From: Actinernus sp. WN-2022
Taxonomy: Eukaryota; Cnidaria; Anthozoa; Actiniaria; Actinernidae
NCBI GenBank assembly: GCA_030867875.1
Contig: JAOWCC010001634.1
Coordinates: forward strand, 55,775,352 to 55,839,351
Direction: 5' to 3'
DNA: 64,000 nt
Part shown: positions 33,168 to 44,500 of the stretch, one piece after another
Numbering within the stretch: position 1 is the first letter of the stretch
How the letters are laid out: each line of letters starts with the position of its first letter
The notes under the pieces: generated by a model
Database searches by the model: none
The model's input: the letters and a program-made list of their open reading frames with translations, nothing else
Told to the model about the DNA's origin: nothing
Translations under genes and position numbers: made by a program

Positions 33168-34125
33168 TTACCCTCGTATGTACGCTGACGACACTAGCAT
33201 AAGCTTTGCTGCTTCTACTAACGCTGAACTTGAAAAAATAATCAATAAAGAATTACTAAATGTCAACTACTGGTTGAGGGCCAATAAGCTCAGTCTAAAT
33301 GTAGCCAAGACAGAGTTTATGGTCATCGGTTCACGACAAAGGCTCAAAACACAAGCTAACTGTGACGTCAGTGTACATATTGAGGGAAAAGAAATTAGTA
33401 AAGTCCATTCCAGCAAATCCCTCGGACTAAATATCGACGAGACACTGTCCTGGACCAAGCACATTGATATGATCTCAAAAAAGATATCCTCTGGTATTGG
33501 CGCTCTAAAGCGTGTCAGACCTTTTATTACGGAGGATACTGCAATCAAAATATACAAAGCGTTGATTGAACCTCACTTTGAATATTGCAGTGCTGTATGG
33601 GACGAGCTTAGTCTAAAACTAAGTGATAAGTTGCAAAAATTGCAAAATCGTGCGGCTAGGGCAGTAACAATATCTAGCCATGACACCAGCTCAGACCCAT
33701 TACTCAATATGCTTGGTTGGGATAAAATTGCAGTTGCACGAACAAAACAGAAAGCACATGTCATGTATAAAACCTTAAACAATCGCACTCCAGCATATTT
33801 GCAAGAGATGTTTTCCTATCGACACTCAAGTTACGACATGAGAGATTCTAACACCAAATTACTTCTACCAAAGCCAAAAACTGACTACCTAAAACGCAGC
33901 TTTAGCTATTCTGGAGCTGCCTTATGGAACGGGCTTCCCAATAAACTGAGAACCCTAACGTCCCTCTCAAGTTTCAAGAGGGGCATTGACGACCTATTCT
34001 CATCACCGGACTCCCACACGGCAAACACGTAAACCAGTTTTTATTTAGTTATGTACTGTTTTTAGATCGTGTATATTGAATTATACACTGTTTTTAAATT
34101 GTATATAGCTTTGTACTGATGTTTT

Positions 34126-34280
34126 GGCAATCCCTTTATGTAGGACGACACGAATTTTTACCAAAAATACAATAGCATACAACACAATACAATTCAATAC
34201 AACAATAGAACGCAACACAATACAATACAATAGAATACAATTTGGTAGCAATTCGTGTCGTCCTACATGAAGGGATGGCC
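34126..34280. mobile_element. 155-bp MITE with 8-bp target duplication
   Basis: GATGTTTT flanks both sides (34118-34125, 34281-34288). The TIRs are about 37 bp (GGCAATCCCTTTATGTAGG, imperfect) around an ACAATACAAT-rich middle. It lies in the 3' untranslated part of LINE B. The 8-bp duplication fits hAT-type transposition. Confidence 0.85.
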
Positions 34281-34519
34281 GATGTTTTTTTAACCGTGTA
34301 TAAATAAAGTATGTCTGTATGTCCGCCATTTTCGATGAGCCTCTCTGTACTTCGGCCAGCATGCCCTATGCGCGAACTTTATTATTTACATGACAAGTAA
34401 CAATTATCCAATCACAATTAAGTATTTCGATTGATTCTTACGCACGCGTTATCATTTCAGCCAAATCTTACATCACACTGACAATGCAAAAATCAGGCAA
34501 AATAGGTACTGTTCAATTG

Positions 34520-34830
34520 AAAATAGAGAGCGCCACATTTTATTCATGAGAGCGCCACACTTTATTCATGAGTCCAAGACAATAGAACCGTGACGTCATT
34601 GAATTAATGACACTTTATTCATGAGCCCCAGACAAAAGATAATTTATTCACCCCCATTTTATTCATGAGAGCGCCACATTTTATTCATGAGCCCCAGACA
34701 AAAGATAATTTATTCACCCCCATTTTATTCACGAGAGCGCCACATTTTATTCATGAGAGCGTCACACTTTATTCATGAGTCCAAGACAATAGAACCGTGA
34801 CGTCATTGAATTAATGAGAGCGCCGCAAAA
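34520..34830. repeat. Complex tandem repeat with TTTATTCATGAG motif
   Basis: TTATTCATGAG recurs many times with GAGCGCCACA or CCCCAGACAAAAG spacers. A longer block with CCAAGACAATAGAACCGTGACG occurs at both ends (34560 and 34780), so higher-order duplication has taken place. Confidence 0.75.
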
Positions 34831-35059
34831 ATTAGCATAGCGCCGCAAAAAAGGGGCTTAATTCGGTCCCTCCTATACTGACTCCCCTGCATGGGAGTAT
34901 GGGTGGTGAGGGGAGAGGGGTGGTTCCTCAGGTTCGACATAATCCCCGCTGGGTGTAATATCTTACATAAATATAATAAAAATGACAACGACCGAACCCT
35001 CTTAGATGGTTAAATCGTATAATTTCGCGTGTAAGCGAACCCTCATTTAGTCAAGATAA

Positions 35060-37140
35060 GCACCTGACAAGCGTTCACGCCGACCAGTATGCAAAACACT
35101 CCCAAGCTCTGAAGGAAGCAAAGCGTTTAGCCAGGGAGCAACTGACTCAATCCAAATCTAAATGCATGAAAGTGGAAGAGCAAACCGCAAAACCGACTGG
35201 CGACAACGAGGTCTATCATAGCATCGCATCTACTTCAGCTGGTTCAGATGTCGAAACAAACTCCATGCAAAAGCCTCAAGCTCCTAATAACGCTGTTATG
35301 ATTAAAGCAATAACAGTAAGTGACAGACAGACAGACTATTTTATTTTAACACGGTAAAAACATTAGTTGTACAATCAGTAAAATGGAGTACATAAAATAT
35401 ACTAAATATCCTAAGAATTACTAATAAACTGCTTTACATGTTTGCTGTGTGGGAGTCCGATCATTAGAACAGAGCATTAACGCCTCTTTTAAATTGTTTC
35501 AAGGAAGGCGCTGTTCTTACGTCACGCGGAAGATTATTCCATAGGAATGCCCCACTGTAGCTCAAGCTACGCTTCAGATAGTCGGTCCTCGGTTTCGGTA
35601 AAGTTAGCTTACCCTCGGAGTCTCTGAGATCATAGTTTGAGTCTCGAATTGAGAAGAAGGCCAGAAGGAAGGATGAAGTGAAACGTACTGGATGCAAATG
35701 AAGTTCCCAGTAAGATATACAGGCTGATGACTGTTCTCAGCGAGTCGTGCAGCCGCAGGTTGACCTTCAACGTTTACCGATACAGTGACGAAATTTGGGA
35801 CCACTTCGTTCAGAGTAAGGAAGGAGTTACTGGCAAGCTTAAGATGCAAACTAAATACAACTACATCACCTCCCTGGATAAATTCTTACATTTTCTTCTA
35901 AACTGCAAGACCATCATGCAGCTCTCTTATGTTTCTGTGGAGGAACTTCGGTCAACTGCTGCGGCTATTTGGTTGGAAGGAGGCGTTCAAGCCATACTTG
36001 AAGAAAGAGCGAACCGAGAAGCGAGTTGACAAATGGGAAACAGCGTTAACTCTAGACGAAATACGCAAAATGCAGAAGTCACAGGCTGCAGTTTCAGATA
36101 ACGAAATGCTGGCCAATGCAACACCATCAAAGGATTAGTCTCTCAGAGAGCATAATCGGGAAAGAGACCTAAACGCCCAGAGGGCTGGAATAGCTCAGAA
36201 TTTTCTTGTCTCAGAGTTCAAGAGTGCCAAATGGCGCGAGGAAGACGACCGTTATGTTATATTGGTGAAAGACCACAAGCCGGACTGGATTAGATGGGCC
36301 AGCTCCAATCGTTGTCACTAAAGAACTTTATAAGCTGTCGAAGAATTATCATGAGATATTTCGGCCGGTAGCTGTAGTTGAGAATGACGGCGTGAATTGT
36401 GGAAAGTTTTTCTTGACAAGAAGTGGATCCATCGTTCACAGCAACAGTGTCGAACATTTTTAACAGGATCGGGAAACGGTACGGGCGCACTGACAAAGGG
36501 CGCTTATATCCAACCAAATTCAGACAGACAGCGGCATCATCTGTCAGCAAAGAACCCCAAGAGAAGCAAGAGCAGCTGAGCCGACTCATGACACACAGAG
36601 AGTCCACAGCAAGAACCTATACTATATGCTATAGGATACAATCAAGCGCTCTGTTGAGGGGCAAAAGGACCTGGCCAAAAAGTTTCAACCACAGCAAAGC
36701 CCAAAGAAAGGACGTTCAATAGCGATAGAGGAGAAGGCAGATCAAGAAATCAAGGCATTCTTTGAAGAGGAGATCAAAGGAAAGCTGACTAAACAGTGAA
36801 AGACGTGGACGAGAAATTAGAAGGCAATGAGTTAGCACAACACCTCGACTCAACGCAGGTAACAAAGAGGGTGTCTAATCTGGCAAGCCTTGAGCCAATT
36901 CCCGAGGTTCCCTCCGAGTCAGAAAGCCCACAGGAAAGGATCGAGAGATGGGAAACCGCCTTACAATCCACCAACACTGTTCCACCTTCAACCAGCGGTG
37001 CATCGTTTAAGAGGAGGTACTGGGACAAAGGAGATGAGAAAATGTTACTTAAAGTTTTCTCGCAACTCTTCAAAAAAGGCACCAAGCTCCCCAGAACCCA
37101 CGAGATAAAGAAAGTGGTGAGGGAATCTTGGAGTTTTCTC
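35060..37140 (+). pseudogene. Decayed tyrosine-recombinase-like gene (Crypton-like or derived)
   Basis: Fragments in several frames read as one protein. KHLTSVHADQ comes first, resembling a zinc-finger tail. A helical N-terminal domain follows (MQTKYNYITSLDKFLHFL, SYVSVEELR), then VKDHK, GPAPIVVTKELYKL, GKFFLTRSG and PTKFRQTAASS with LMTHRESTARTYY. The last blocks have the R...HxxR/x...Y spacing of tyrosine recombinases. A C-terminal part with RRYWDKGDEKMLLKVF and KGTKLPRTHEIKK looks Myb/SANT-like. Many frameshifts and stops make it non-functional. A LINE fragment at 35324-35675 splits it. The alternative is a host gene of the same fold that has decayed. Confidence 0.6.
35324..35675 (-). mobile_element. 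5'-truncated LINE 3' end inside the recombinase gene
   Basis: On the minus strand it holds the last coding part (SNYDLRDSEGKL, TDYLKRSLSYSG, LWNNLP), the 3' end AACCGTGTTAAAATAAAA-like block and a GTCTGTCTGTC tail. AAGTGA flanks both sides (35318-35323, 35676-35681). It is related to LINEs B and D. Confidence 0.87.
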
Positions 37141-37159
37141 TTTTACGTGATAATTAAAC

Positions 37160-37500
37160 TTACAACTGATCTGACTGAAGCGTGACCCCGAGCACAGTGA
37201 GCTTTTCGTGTTGGTGAATATCATGCAGAACAGGATAATTAGATGTATTCCCTTTCTTACTTAAAATTAATTCCTTGCACTTTGATGTGTTGCAACTGAT
37301 TTTGTTTTCTTTAGTCCAATCCATAAATGCCTGCAAAGCTAATTCTGATTTATCTGGAGAGTCCTTAATTACTGGAACTATAATAGTAGAATCGTCTGCA
37401 TACTTGATTAAACTGGTGTCTATAAGCTCATTAATTTCTAAATCATTTAAAAATAAATTAAACAAATAAGGTCCACTTACACTACCCTGTGTAGTACCCT
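37160..37500 (-). mobile_element. LINE RT fragment, another family
   Basis: The minus strand reads GTTQGSVSGPYLFN (motif B), KYADDSTIIV (motif C) and CNTSKCKELILSKKG, then LGVTLQSD. The GTTQGS and YADDST forms differ from the GVPQGS/FADDT of the neighbouring LINEs. It borders the end of the recombinase gene at about 37150. Confidence 0.78.
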
Positions 37501-37654
37501 GTTAGTAATAATTATTTGTTGAATGATTTTATATTCCAATTAAGAAGCTGATATATTGTTACAGCTTGTGTTTGAAAATGAGATAAAAGCCATTTAAAAT
37601 AACCCTTTCTTGTTGTTGATAATCCTTATCTCCTGAAGAACAAAACAACGAACA

Positions 37655-37890
37655 ATGGGACATATCCCGGGACATTTCCCTGTCCCGCGGGACAATTCCC
37701 ATGTCCCGGCACAAATCCCGGGAGAAATCCCAGCACAAATCCCGGGACAATTCCCGTGTCTCTGGACAAATATGATTTCCCTATTCGGTGGGACAGTTCC
37801 CGGTTTGCGGGACAATTCCAACCTTGGAGGCATAAAAAACGGGAAATGTGCCGGGATTTGTCCCATTTTGCGGGACATTTCCCGTTGAAA
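37655..37890. repeat. CCCGGGACA-rich degenerate repeat
   Basis: About a dozen GGGACA/CCCGGGA motifs on both strands at irregular spacing. All six frames have open stretches because of composition; none is a gene. Confidence 0.7.
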
Positions 37891-37891
37891 C

Positions 37892-38069
37892 AATGCAATG
37901 CAATGAGGAATTTCAATAAGGAGTCTTTTCTCAGGGACCTACAACAGAAGAATTGGTGTAAAATCTCAGAGCATACAAACCCTAATGATATGTGGGATTC
38001 TTGGAAAGAACTCTTAATGAGTACTATTGTTAAACATGCTCCAAAAGAACTTCCAAAAATAGGTCCCCG
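37892..38069 (+). mobile_element. LINE fragment: endonuclease-RT linker
   Basis: The frame gives FNKESFLRDLQQKNW, NPNDMWDSWKELL and KHAPKELP, matching the same linker in LINE F (QQWDDLF, KHAPIR). It ends abruptly at 38069. It may be the left part of LINE D (39905 onward), displaced by what lies between. Confidence 0.72.
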
Positions 38070-39244
38070 TGTCACGATCCAGTGCCCTCCAGTATGTTGG
38101 CATAATATATTAATTTATTCTTTTTCAATTCTATGTTGTCACGCACCGACTAGTACAATTAATGCCATTTAGCTTAGTTTTATGTTTATATACTTTAGTT
38201 AATAGCCATTATTCAATCAGCCTTACCGTAGGCAATTTGAAAGACTTAAAACAACAAGTGACGTAAAACCATTCCAGCACTGAATGTTATGTACCGTAGG
38301 TCATTCTTTTTACGAGCATAGTATATGCTCCAAACATAACTGTTTGCTTCAACAATAGTCTTTTTAGTAATCTCGTTAAAGGAATTTTTAGAACCATATT
38401 TTTATATTCGCCCTTCGAATAGAAGCGTGGGGAGTCAGTCAAAGTTTGTGTGTGAAGTGTTTGGGAGACGTTGGTTTTAAGGGCGAAGAAGCAAAAGGAG
38501 AAGACGGGTAGTTACTGTAGCACGTTCACAGCTGAAAGTCGTCAGTTGGGGCTCGGAGAATAAGTCGAGGCAAAACCCACTTGCTAAAGGAGCCTAGTGC
38601 GAAAGGAAACCGATAACGGTGGACGCAGAAGGAAAGCGCGAGAATACATGAAAGAAGGAAAGAATACAGAAGGAAAGGCACAAGTGTGGAGTACAAAGTT
38701 GCGGAGAACGAAGGAGAAGGAAAATAGTATTCACAAGTTAAAGTTGTGCAGTGAAATCTCATACAGAGTTGCGTGGAAGTTTAAAGTTGCGGAGTTCAAG
38801 TTGCAAGTTGTGGAGTTGTAAGGTAAAAGTTTGGTGTTGTAATTGTTTGGGACGCATGAGAAACGGACAAGAAAGAGAAAGGAACACAGATAAGTATGTA
38901 AGGACAAAGAACAAAAAACGGGAGAAAAGAAAATCATATCCTGTACCCAAAACAAAAACTTTGGCACATTGGACACACTGGTTAGTTTTCTTTTCGGTAG
39001 ATTTCTTTAATATTTAATTTAGAGTTCATTACGTATTAATTACTAGATATCACGTAACATATATTATCCTAGCTATTAGTCAATGTTATTTATTGGGACT
39101 AGAAGTAAGCAATTGTAATATTCAGTTGGATTAAACATTTTCGACACTAAATTGTGTGTGGTTCACTGGAACGGGTACACGGAGGGGTTGTTTTTTCGGT
39201 GGACACAGGGAGCCCATGCAAAACACGTGGCGCGGAACGTCACA
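38070..39244. repeat. Candidate solo LTR or unknown insert
   Basis: The segment starts TGTCACGATCCAG exactly where LINE homology stops and a possible end is GGAACGTCACA. TGT...ACA ends are LTR-like, and an AATAAA-poor, purine-rich middle (38490-38900) looks like an LTR/leader. No matching second LTR and only a weak flank match (CCGT), so this is tentative. Open frames here have no domain. Confidence 0.25.
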
Positions 39245-39320
39245 CCGTCATTTAACTCGCATATCAAACTCATTAATAATTCATGAGGCACAAACAAAGG
39301 AAATCACCGACCGATAGACC

Positions 39321-39604
39321 CTATGCATAAGTCCTGGTAACTAGCATGTCAACGAGGCCAGTAGGTCCTTTGGAATGTTGAAATTGAAGCGCCCGGGGAG
39401 ATTGTGAAATGCACTGAAGGAATGTTCAGTGAAACAATGCCGTTAATTTGCTATGCGCCTGGCTGGTTGTACTATAAAGAAACATTTTTCAACTAAACAA
39501 TCCTGTTCAACACGTTTCACACTTCCTGCTAGCATTTCAACTTCAACATTCCAGAGGACCTACTGGCCTCTTTTTCGTGTTGTGACCGCGCGAGTTATGC
39601 ATAG
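39321..39604. mobile_element. 284-bp inverted-repeat element
   Basis: The ends are CTATGCATAA and inverse. A second pair of arms with GAGGCCAGTAGGTCC and GGACCTACTGGCCTC lies inside. Imperfect TIRs of about 75 bp in total. No coding capacity. Confidence 0.7.
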
Positions 39605-39746
39605 TGTGTATGAGTGATCTTTAAAAATCTGATACAGATTTCGTCCCGATTTACATAAACTTTGTCTTCGATTTTCTCGGCCAAAATAGGTCGTATCGCC
39701 AAAATAACTGAAAACAAGACTATACATCTAGACGTTTGATAAATGC

Positions 39747-39843
39747 GATAAAGAATTCGCCTCCGATCTTTATGGGATTTACAAACTCTCGCTTTCAGCT
39801 CGAGTTTGTAAATCCCATCAAGATCGTCCGCTCATTCTTTATC
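39747..39843. repeat. 97-bp hairpin element with 42-bp arms
   Basis: GATAAAGAAT...GGGATTTACAAACTC and its inverse pair with a handful of mismatches around a 13-base loop. Likely a minimal MITE. Confidence 0.75.
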
Positions 39844-40559
39844 TAGTACTTTCACATCTGTTGGCCCTGACTTGGCACGTAAGATAAGACCGTGTATGTG
39901 ATGTGGATCCTCTTTCTTATATACCCTCTTCGAATAAGTCCTCTTTCAAAAACATCGGAATGGAAACTAGCTAGAGTATCCCTGGACATAAGAAAGGCCC
40001 TAAAAACGATCTATTTAACTATCGCCCGATGTCGGTCATACCAATCGTTGCCAAAATCTTTGAAATATTAGTCTATGATCAGCTCTTCAAATATCTCAAT
40101 GACAATAAACTTTTTAACTAATCACCAGTCAGGATTCCGATCACTCCATAGTACCTTAACTGCTCTACTTGAGCTACCAACAACTGGTGCATTAACATTA
40201 ATAAAAGTCTACTAAATGGTGTAATCTCTATCGATTTGAAAAAAGCATTCGACACCATAGACCATAACATTGTTATGCTAAAACTGGCCAAATATGGAGT
40301 TGACTGGAACACCTTGACCTGGTTTAAGTCTTATCTAAGCTAGAGAAGTAAAAAATGCACAGTTAGTGTCTAGTGCACATCCCATAACGTGTGGTATACC
40401 TCAAATCAATTATTGGTCCTTTACTTTTCCTTATCTATATTAATGATCTACCTAATTAACTTTCTCAATGAAGGTTTTCCTAGAATGTATGCAGATGATA
40501 CGAGCATAAGCTTTAAGTAATGATCCAGTTAAGAACTATGGTAGAATAATCCATTGTTC

Positions 40560-40665
40560 TGCGGCAATGAGCCTCCCTCACATATTGTAATATTCAATAT
40601 AAAATCCTACGTTGTGTCAGCTTTGCCGTAGTCCTTGGACTTCGTATTCATTTTCATTTTGGCTG
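40560..40665 (+). mobile_element. Penelope-like terminal fragment
   Basis: ATTGTAATATTCAATATAAAATCC followed by CAGCTTTGCCGTAGTCC matches the minus-strand terminal region of the Penelope remnant at 9370-9420. Only the end is present. Confidence 0.65.
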
Positions 40666-40766
40666 ATTAGATCTGACTTAGATCCAACGTAGCAACCAGC
40701 AGGATTTTCGTCCACGGTTCTTTGCAATTTTCAAGTTTATCCCTCACATACCATTTTGCTTGAATA

Positions 40767-41210
40767 CCGTATTTCCTCGATTAAGCCCCCCCCCCTCGAT
40801 CAAGCGCCCCCCTTGGCAACAAAATTTGAAATAAGCGCCCCCCCTCCCCTCTCCCAATAAATATGGCACAGTAAGAGAGATGGCATACAACTTGCGTTTT
40901 ATTACAAAGTTACGGCATGTTCCTATATGTAGTACCGTATTAAAGTTATGTTTGGCTGATAAGGGAACTTCCAACTCCCAGTCCGTGATTATTAAGTCCA
41001 TGTGCTTGCATAGCTCTTGTACCCGAAGCAGCTCGTTCTTCAGCCTTCTTCCCATTTCAACGCTTTGGGTAAATGCTGTGAAACAGCCGGGGACGACAAG
41101 ACCAATTTCCAGTTTCCGTGAGCCATTAAGCGCCCCCCCCTCGATTAAGCTCCCCCCTTGGCAACAAAATTTGAAATAAGCGCCCAGGGCGCTTAATCGA
41201 GGAAATACGG
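40767..41210. mobile_element. 444-bp element with CCGTATTTCCTCGATTAAGC termini
   Basis: The TIRs CCGTATTTCCTCGATTAAGC and inverse are flanked by TA on each side. Both ends are followed by C-rich GCGCCCC and a shared AAAATTTGAAATAAGCGCCC block, so the subterminal parts are also repeated. TA targets suggest a Tc1/mariner-type transposase, but TA could be part of the TIR. Open frames here have no domain. Confidence 0.7.
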
Positions 41211-41215
41211 TATGC

Positions 41216-41570
41216 ATTGGTGCTTTAGGAGGTGTCTACAGTCCAAACTACATCTCGAAAATAAATGCTGTTGGCTCTTTTTTCTGTGAAAACTCTGAGA
41301 AGCTACCATCCAGCCAATCAGATATAGAGAAAACAACATTTTTCAATCGCAAATTTGAGAACTTCCCCACACAAGATATTCTTCGAAATTAGACCATAGT
41401 TAGTTTGATCAAAAATAAATTCAAACCACAAAAAAATATCGAATGAAATGCATTGTTTCGATGGGTTTCTATTGAATTTAAAAGTATCAACCAATGAAAT
41501 TACGAGAGAATAATAGAAAATTAACACTTTTTAACATTCCTTGCCGTAGAGCACTTTCGTTCTTATCAGC
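41216..41570. other. No recognised feature
   Basis: Between the CCGTATTTCC element and the second piece of LINE D. It may be part of whatever first split the LINE. Confidence 0.35.
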
Positions 41571-42085
41571 TGGACCATTTATACTTAATGCTTTAAGCCA
41601 AAACGACCTCCAAATGAAAATCAATGAGGAATTGAAAAATGTCAACATTTGGCTCAAGGCAAATAAACTTTAATGTTGCCAAAATTGAATTCATGATCAT
41701 TGGCTCTCGTCAAAAACTGCAAACAGAATCTCCAATCAACAACATACATATTGAAGAAAAGGAAATCAATAGGGTACACCACACAAAATCTCTTGGTTTA
41801 TACATAGACCATACATTATCCTGGACGAAGCATATCAATGAAATCTCTAAACAAAATCTCCTCTCGCATTGGTGCTTTAAAAAATTGATATAGGTACTGC
41901 AGAAAAGATGTACAAAGCCTTAATATAGCCTCACTTTCAATATTGCAGCTCGGTTTGGGATGGCTTTGCCCTAGAGCTATCCTTCAAACTACAGAAACTG
42001 CAAAACCGCGATGCCAGAGTAGTAACTAAATCGGGTTTTAATGCTCGTTCAGAATGTGCGCTTAATATACTTGGTTGGGAGAGGA

Positions 42086-44148
42086 TTTTTGGGTAGGGTA
42101 TGCCGCGAGACCTATCCCAGACCTAAAAATGCCGTTTACCATACACTATCCCAGACTTGAAGCAAACAATATGTACCCTATCCCAGACCCAAACCATAGA
42201 TTCATACTCATGCATCAATTTATGTGGACTTCTATATTACAGTAAAGTTAGAACAGAATATCAATTAATTCAATGCTTCAGGAGGCATAGTTTATTAGAT
42301 ATGACATTAGATATGAAAGAGTCGAGATACCGAAGATTTTAATTAAAACAAGAGCCCATCTGGGCTTTCACTCGGGCCACATGAGATTGAAGATGAAATA
42401 CACTTTCAATTGAAATCCTTTTAGTAATAACCGAAGGGAAGAATAATTAGCTGAATTTAGCAGTCTTTAGGAGTGGCCGGTAGCGCGGTGACATGCATTC
42501 TCTGCTCCCCTAGTATATATATTTCTCGTGTATGCAAATTAAAGAAGTTGACCTCTACTTATTCATGTAACGCACGCTTACAATTTAGTCTGCTGTTCTC
42601 CAGGTTCAGAGTACTAATAGATGAGTGTCTCAAATATATGTTTATATTTGTCCCATATTATAAGTTGTATCCTGTCCACCTATGATGGAGCTATCATATG
42701 ATATATTTCTCTACTGTTCATTCTACCCTGCGGCTCTTTATCGCAGCTCGCGTCCATATCAGGTATTTATTAACTGAAATGCCTGTTGGTTATATACCCT
42801 CCTTCCCAAAACTGATCTGCTCATTATATTACAGAACTATAAAGGGAACTGTTGGAAGCCTTTAATTTCTCGAACCGAAACCTCGGCCGTGAGAGGATTC
42901 TTGTTTAAGTTGACCTTGAGAGTCAGTTGAATATTGCTTCGCTCATCATAAATTATTCTGTGCGAGTATTTATTTCTCCTGGGTATTTCTGACAGCCAAA
43001 CACACGCTCAAAATTATTTTAGTGCATGTTGGCCTACAGATCACGGTGTTTGCGCTGGTATGTATTATGACCGAGAGGCATAAAACCTACGAAACGTACC
43101 TCAAACAAGAATACCGTCCGCGGATGGCAAAATCTATCAGCGCCACGAGGTCAACAAATCGACAAAGAAATGCAGATATAAACACGCAATGATTTCAACC
43201 TCACCGTACCTTAATTCATGACCTGACAAGACACTGTTCAGTTTCACTTTCACTCTCAGCTTTGCTCTTGAGTTTGAGTTCGGCTTTGTTAAAGACTTCT
43301 TATTCAGTTGTATGGTATTGTGCAGTATATTTGAGTATACCAATCCACAGAGATTCCAATAACAAAGCCGTGGCGAAAGAGAAGCTTAAACTAGAAATAT
43401 TTTGTCCTCCTAGAAAAACACAACATCTTGCCCTTTCTATCGAAGAAGCCTTGGTTTCTGCAGAAAGGAAAACGCTAAATTCCAATTCGATATGTGTGGA
43501 TCTTTGAGTCCTTCAGGTCCGGCGTCGTGTCGTATATAAAATCACAGGCCATCTGGGTAAAAAACGAGGTCCTTCGGCTCCGACAAGAGCGCCAGTTGCA
43601 ATATCCTGAGCCTGTTGGAAGGCTTTCGCACGAGTGAAGTTAAATAAAACATTAAACTGCTTACATTTGAGAGATGGGACTCCAAATTTGAGAGAGATTT
43701 GCTCGCGGATCCACCATTTTGATTTACTGTATTCAATTATGTAAATAAATTAACCTGGCGAGTGTTACGTGACCAGCACAGTGCGATCTGATTGGTGTGA
43801 ATTTGACCTTTAACGCATGCGCAGAAATTTTGCGACAACCAACCAAAAAAAAAAAAAAATAACGACTTGCATTTTAAGACTCGTTGCTGCCACAGGCAGC
43901 CCGAGTAATTACACTACGAAAGCCGTTTTGTTTTAATATGGTATTTTAAGCTGTAGTGTGGTCTATAGAGCGCTAAGCATGGCGTCAACGACAAGTATAT
44001 CAAAATCCACACCCTTTCCCCGACCAAAACCGTAAGACTGAATGATACCTTATCCCAGATCTCGGCAGCTCAAAAACCCTATCCCGCGGCACATACCCGT
44101 ATAGCCCATATAAGGGAGAACCCCCTCCCTCCCCCCTCCCGGAAGCTC
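42086..44148. mobile_element. 2-kb nonautonomous insert in LINE D
   Basis: The left end reads GGGTAGGGTATGCCGCG; the right end, inverted, has GGGTATGTGCCGCGGGATAGGG preceded by a GGGGTTCTCCC block, so the ends are inverse and partly truncated on the left. CTATCCCAGAC recurs near both ends. No transposase is visible in 2 kb. It carries one CACAGGCAGCCC motif at 43891, the terminus of the 975-bp fold-back element, so it may itself hold another insertion. Confidence 0.55.
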
Positions 44149-44500
44149 TCTTGAAAGAACTAAACAAAAGGCTATAACTATGTAAAAGGCCCTTCATGAT
44201 CTAACCCCAGGTTATCTCCAGGAAATGTTTAACCCACAAAGACGGAACTACATGAAACGTTCCTTCAGCTATATAGTGGTGCAATCATTTGGAACATCAT
44301 TTGGAACAATCTGCCATCTAATCTACGCATGGCTAACTCTCTTTCTACCTTTAAAAAAAGTATAGAAAAGCATTTGGTACCCACACGGTAAATACGTAAA
44401 ACAGTTTTTATTACAGTTATAGTGTTGTAAATACTATTTATCTTAATTTCGTAATGACTGATATTTTTACCGTGTATAAATAAAGTATATGTATGTATGT

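Larger units (their letters stand above)
30385..34032 (+). pseudogene. LINE B ORF2, linker, reverse transcriptase and C-terminus
   Basis: Pieces in order: the linker (30400-30850, several frames, with AEAFNTHFTKIGEDL), RT start after the TTAA element (KKATGLDKIPSKLLK, ADWKIARVSPVFKKG, NYRPIS), FIDLKKAFDT at about 31810, TCGVPQ and LLFLIYINDLPN at about 32000, then after the repeat at 32051-33167 the catalytic YADDT (33181) in a clean 284-residue frame to 34032. That last frame includes NVAKTEFMVIGSRQ and the C-terminal SGAALWNGLP. Frameshifts lie near 31660 and 31980. Confidence 0.88.
27923..34315 (+). mobile_element. LINE B: CR1/L2-group element broken by nested insertions
   Basis: In order: a SAP domain, esterase-type ORF1, AP endonuclease, reverse transcriptase, C-terminal domain and a 3' end with AACCGTGTATAAATAAAG followed by a TATGTC tail. 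Later insertions are at 28158-28797 (9-bp duplication), 30852-31445 (TTAA), 32051-33167 (itself containing another LINE end) and 34126-34280 (8-bp duplication). Several frameshifts and one deletion in the endonuclease show that it is old. Confidence 0.88.
39905..44497 (+). mobile_element. LINE D: decayed LINE in three pieces
   Basis: Piece 1 (39905-40530): WKLARVS, NYRPMSVIP, HQSGFRSLHST, SIDLKKAFDTIDH, TCGIP, MYADDTSISF. Piece 2 (41575-42085): KNVNIWLKANK, EFMIIGSRQ, LSWTKHI, LNILGWERI. Piece 3 (44150-44497): ELNKRL, the C-terminal block, and a 3' end with ACCGTGTATAAATAAAG and a TATG tail identical in type to LINE B. The pieces are in the right order and strand, so this is one copy split by inserts at 40530-41575 and 42086-44148. 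Stops and frameshifts are frequent. Confidence 0.82.

Noticed and set aside
38597..39017. Basic, glutamate-rich open frames as a host gene
   Set aside because: Purine-rich composition keeps several frames open on both strands; no domain and no splice-supported extension.
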